Source: Lithospermum erythrorhizon (Eukaryota; Streptophyta; Magnoliopsida; Boraginales; Boraginaceae). From it: a stretch of DNA of 64,000 bases. Below, piece by piece: positions 61,640-64,000 of the stretch. The number at the start of each line of letters is the position of its first letter. Within the stretch, counting starts at the first letter, position 1. A model generated the notes under the pieces. The model searched no databases, was not told the DNA's origin, and saw nothing but the letters and a program-made list of their open reading frames with translations. Location of the stretch: the NCBI GenBank assembly GCA_019722365.1, contig JADFUC010001373.1, positions 372,001-436,000 on the forward strand, written 5' to 3'. A program made the position numbers and the translations under genes.

Positions 61640-63091
61640 AATCCTTAATTTTGGTTACACACAAAAAATCGCTTATTTAGCCTAAAAAGAAAGTTCTGTA
61701 GAAGCCACGTGGCTCAAAATGAAAAGACTCTAGGAAGCTCTGGTCGATATGAAATGTATTTGACGAGAAAAAGATTTTGGGAACCTTCCTACTTCATGAA
61801 AAATAGGGCGCCTAAGAAGTGCTTTGCTCGGAAGAAAAGTACTCTATAAAATCAATGGCTCGATCTTACCTCAAACCTCTAAACGATTAAGATCGTAATC
61901 CATCATGGATCGACCAATCGTTAAAGTTCTCAAAGCATATAACTACCCCCCCCATTATAGCCGAAAATCACAACTTACCACTAAAAAAATACAACAAAAA
62001 GTTCTCATTGGTATTCTAAAGATAAAAACAACTTTAAGTATTTCTTCATGTAAAAACCTCTAAAGATTGCTGGCTGTGAAACCACTACGTAATCACCACA
62101 AAATATATAAATCTTCAACTTCCAGTGGTAAAAAGAGTGAAAACACTCATATTCATCCTCCAAACCAAAAAATATGCCTCAAAGCCAAAAAACGGCGCAA
62201 AAATACTGAAATCTCCAACCTAAAAAGTTCCCAAAATGGTGGGCTACCAAATTGAGGAACGGAAAGTGGATAAACATGTAAATCTCAACTCCAAAATCAA
62301 AAATGCGCCTAATATTAAGAAGCTCACGCATAAATGCAGAATTTCGCACAACACTAAAACCTACGGTAAATTTGATCAACTCCGTATTTCACAAATCAAA
62401 TCAATACCATAGGATTAAACCACAAAGGCCCTCGTAGTAAAAACCAGTGCGATATAAGTTACATAACCTCCTGGCCTTATCCGGCTGCTAAACACTTTAA
62501 TGTTCTGGCCAAGACCCTCTCGCCGACAGCAGTCAAGCATATTCACATCGATAAAGCACCCGAAGGTCGTGAATGTTCAAGCACCCAAATTCACCACCAG
62601 ACAGATCAAGCCGAGACCCAAGCCGGCCACACATATCCAAATCAAGTTTTAAGTCTCAAAGCACTAAAGTTTTAAAGAGACCTCAAGATCAAGTCCGCAT
62701 AACATATTTATACGCCGGCAAGTGCTCATGGCTCGAACCATATCTAAGTCAAAGCACTGCCACTAAATCTTCTATCCTTGCTTCAGATCACATGTCCGTG
62801 GATCCTATTCAAATTTTAGGATCATTTAACGATCCAAGTACAAATCCGAGTCCAGCTTCTCAGATCACACAGTGTCTGTGACACCAATTGCTTTCTCCAA
62901 CCTCATTCCAGACGCGCCCAAATCAAGTCCAAGACTATATCAAATCCATGATCTCAAAGAAATAAAGAATCCAAATCCGCTTAATGTATCTGCATTGACT
63001 TCAATCGCTTAATAAACATTTCTTTATACCTAGATACTTCCAAAGCAAGCTTTTATCAGACGCAAGATACTCATAAATAATAAAATCTTTC
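61640..63091 (+). repeat. 3' LTR of the large element, left part missing
   Basis: Aligns with 51430-52926 in the same orientation. TATA-like CATATAACTACCCCCCCC at about 61936 corresponds to the left LTR's CCTATAAATACCCCC. The first 290 bases or so of the left LTR have no counterpart here, so this copy is truncated or rearranged at its start. It ends near TACTCATAAATAATAAAATCTTTC. Confidence 0.7.
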
Positions 63092-63328
63092 TTAACGATT
63101 AAAATTACTCTTTTTATATCCAAAAACAATATACTTGAATAGTATCTGAAGTTTATTATACTCAAAATGGGAAATTCAATCACTTTCCAACAGAAAAAAA
63201 TATTAAAAAAAATTGTGTCCTTGAAAAAACAAAATTGTATTTTATTTGAACTGCATCAACATATTGATATGCAATAATTATACATTTGCTTACCCTCAAA
63301 CTCATTACTGCAATTAATATAAATGGCT
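63092..63328. other. Intergenic DNA right of the large element
   Basis: AT-rich; nothing recognised. Confidence 0.4.
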
Positions 63329-63430
63329 GCTTCAAGAAATTGAGTTGAAGGGTGGTGGTAGGTGTGCAGCTGTAAATACAAATTATTGCTTCAAGAATTG
63401 AGTTGAAGGTGGTGGCAGTGGTGCGCAAGC
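63329..63430 (+). repeat. 59-bp tandem duplication
   Basis: GCTTCAAGAAATTGAGTTGAAGG at 63329 recurs at 63388 as GCTTCAAGAATTGAGTTGAAGG, each followed by GTGGTGG and a GTG.GCA stretch. Two imperfect copies. Confidence 0.75.
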
Positions 63431-63596
63431 TTTGGACAGTGACAGCGGATTGGCTTTCAAGGGCCTTTAGCCTACCAAGTCCATATCTCTCGTGAAACTC
63501 CGGTCAAGCTCCTCCACCCTCCGCCGAATTGAACGCGCCCCCGCCCTCCACGAGTCTGATATCCGCTCCCTATTGGAAATCGATGATTCCGAATAG
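63426..63596 (+). pseudogene. Short coding-like fragment, unidentified
   Basis: The frame from 63426 reads QALDSDSGLAFKGL, one stop (TAG), then SISLVKLRSSSSTLRRIERA and PALHESDIRSLLEIDDSE before TAG at 63594-63596. The region is GC-richer than its surroundings, and the residue pattern (basic helix followed by acidic end) looks like real protein rather than chance. I do not recognise the family. It may be a gene fragment, or an exon of a gene continuing past the window if the internal stop is an error or lies in an untranslated part. Confidence 0.35.
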
Positions 63597-64000
63597 CGAA
63601 GTGATCACTTTGTTGCAATGTTTATGAGCAGTGTCAATAAGTGACTTGGAACCCTGTTTTGATTACCTACCTAATCGAGGGAAAAGAAGTTATAAGTCGA
63701 AAACAATTATGAGAAGTAAAGAGTGAAATGATTTAGCACAAATGATGAAAAGCCAAAAATACCCCAAAAAATGTGAAAAGCTGTAGGAAAAACCCAATTC
63801 CTACCCTAAAGTCATTACACCACTCAACTTACCTCAAAGGGAACTAATGATCGAATGAGAATTTTGAAAGAAACGTGAATATCTGAAAGTTAGTCACCCC
63901 ATTACATACCCATCCTATTTGAAAATATAATGAATGATTTAAGTTTGCTTTGCTACATCAGTAAAAATCACATTATGAATTAAAGTTATATTGAAATTGT
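63597..64000. other. Window edge, no gene recognised
   Basis: AT-rich, no reading frame of note. It could be intron or downstream DNA of the fragment at 63426-63596, but nothing in the sequence shows that. Confidence 0.35.

Larger units (their letters stand above)
51141..63091 (+). mobile_element. Large LTR retrotransposon with little coding capacity, plus strand
   Basis: Two long directly repeated LTRs (51141 to about 52926, and about 61640 to 63091) flank 8.7 kb. Just after the left LTR is a gag-like segment on the plus strand, which with the LTR TATA boxes sets the orientation. I could find no protease, RT or integrase motif, so it resembles a large retrotransposon derivative that depends on another element's proteins, or a heavily deleted element. 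It is interrupted by a CACTA-like insertion at 53453. The 3' half holds two tandem arrays. A superfamily call (Ty3/gypsy) is only a guess from size and layout. Confidence 0.7.

Overview
This is a stretch of plant nuclear DNA, almost certainly from a eudicot. The evidence is a four-exon 1-aminocyclopropane-1-carboxylate oxidase (ACO) gene with GT-AG introns, AT-rich intergenic DNA, and a dense layer of nested plant transposable elements: Ty1/copia, Ty3/gypsy (Tat-like), SIRE-like, hAT, CACTA-like and MITEs. I found no bacterial, organellar or viral genes, no CRISPR array, and no rRNA or tRNA gene that I could support by eye. The species cannot be named from the sequence alone. Layout: 1-1533 has no recognisable gene. 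1534-6576 is a plus-strand copia element with two LTRs and a shattered gag-pol. 6577-14764 is a mosaic holding a minus-strand, apparently gag-only copia relic between two direct repeats (8190-11190), two MITE-like units, an interrupted duplicated segment and a 0.75 kb ATT-type simple repeat. 14765-19784 is a decayed hAT transposon with a transposase pseudogene and repeated ACGTGGTACC-type subterminal motifs. 20030-27963 is a minus-strand Tat-like Ty3/gypsy array: a gag-protease-integrase element that has lost reverse transcriptase and RNase H, carries a degenerate antisense extra ORF, and shares its 3' LTR with the start of a second truncated copy. 28007-29243 is a SIRE-like solo LTR with a perfect 5-bp target-site duplication. 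30336-31935 is a probable isolated LTR remnant. 35175-40066 is a minus-strand copia element with LTRs of 554 and about 552 bp. 42212-42813 is a MITE just upstream of the gene. 43245-45117 is the ACO gene. 45300-51140 is gene-free AT-rich DNA with short tandem arrays and a MITE. 51141-63091 is a large LTR element with little coding capacity, interrupted by a CACTA-like insertion and carrying two different tandem arrays in its 3' half. 63092-64000 is unassigned, with a short coding-like stretch. Only the ACO gene is intact. It encodes a complete 317-residue enzyme that converts ACC to ethylene, with the iron ligands at H177, D179 and H234 and the RXS motif at R244/S246. Its promoter-proximal DNA carries a TATA box, a 25-bp direct duplication and a MITE within about 1 kb, so transposon activity has shaped the likely regulatory region. 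All other coding traces are broken by many stops and frameshifts. I found no undescribed functional system. The most unusual structures are the shared-LTR Tat array with its precise RT deletion and antisense ORF, and the large element whose 3' region carries hairpin-forming tandem repeats.
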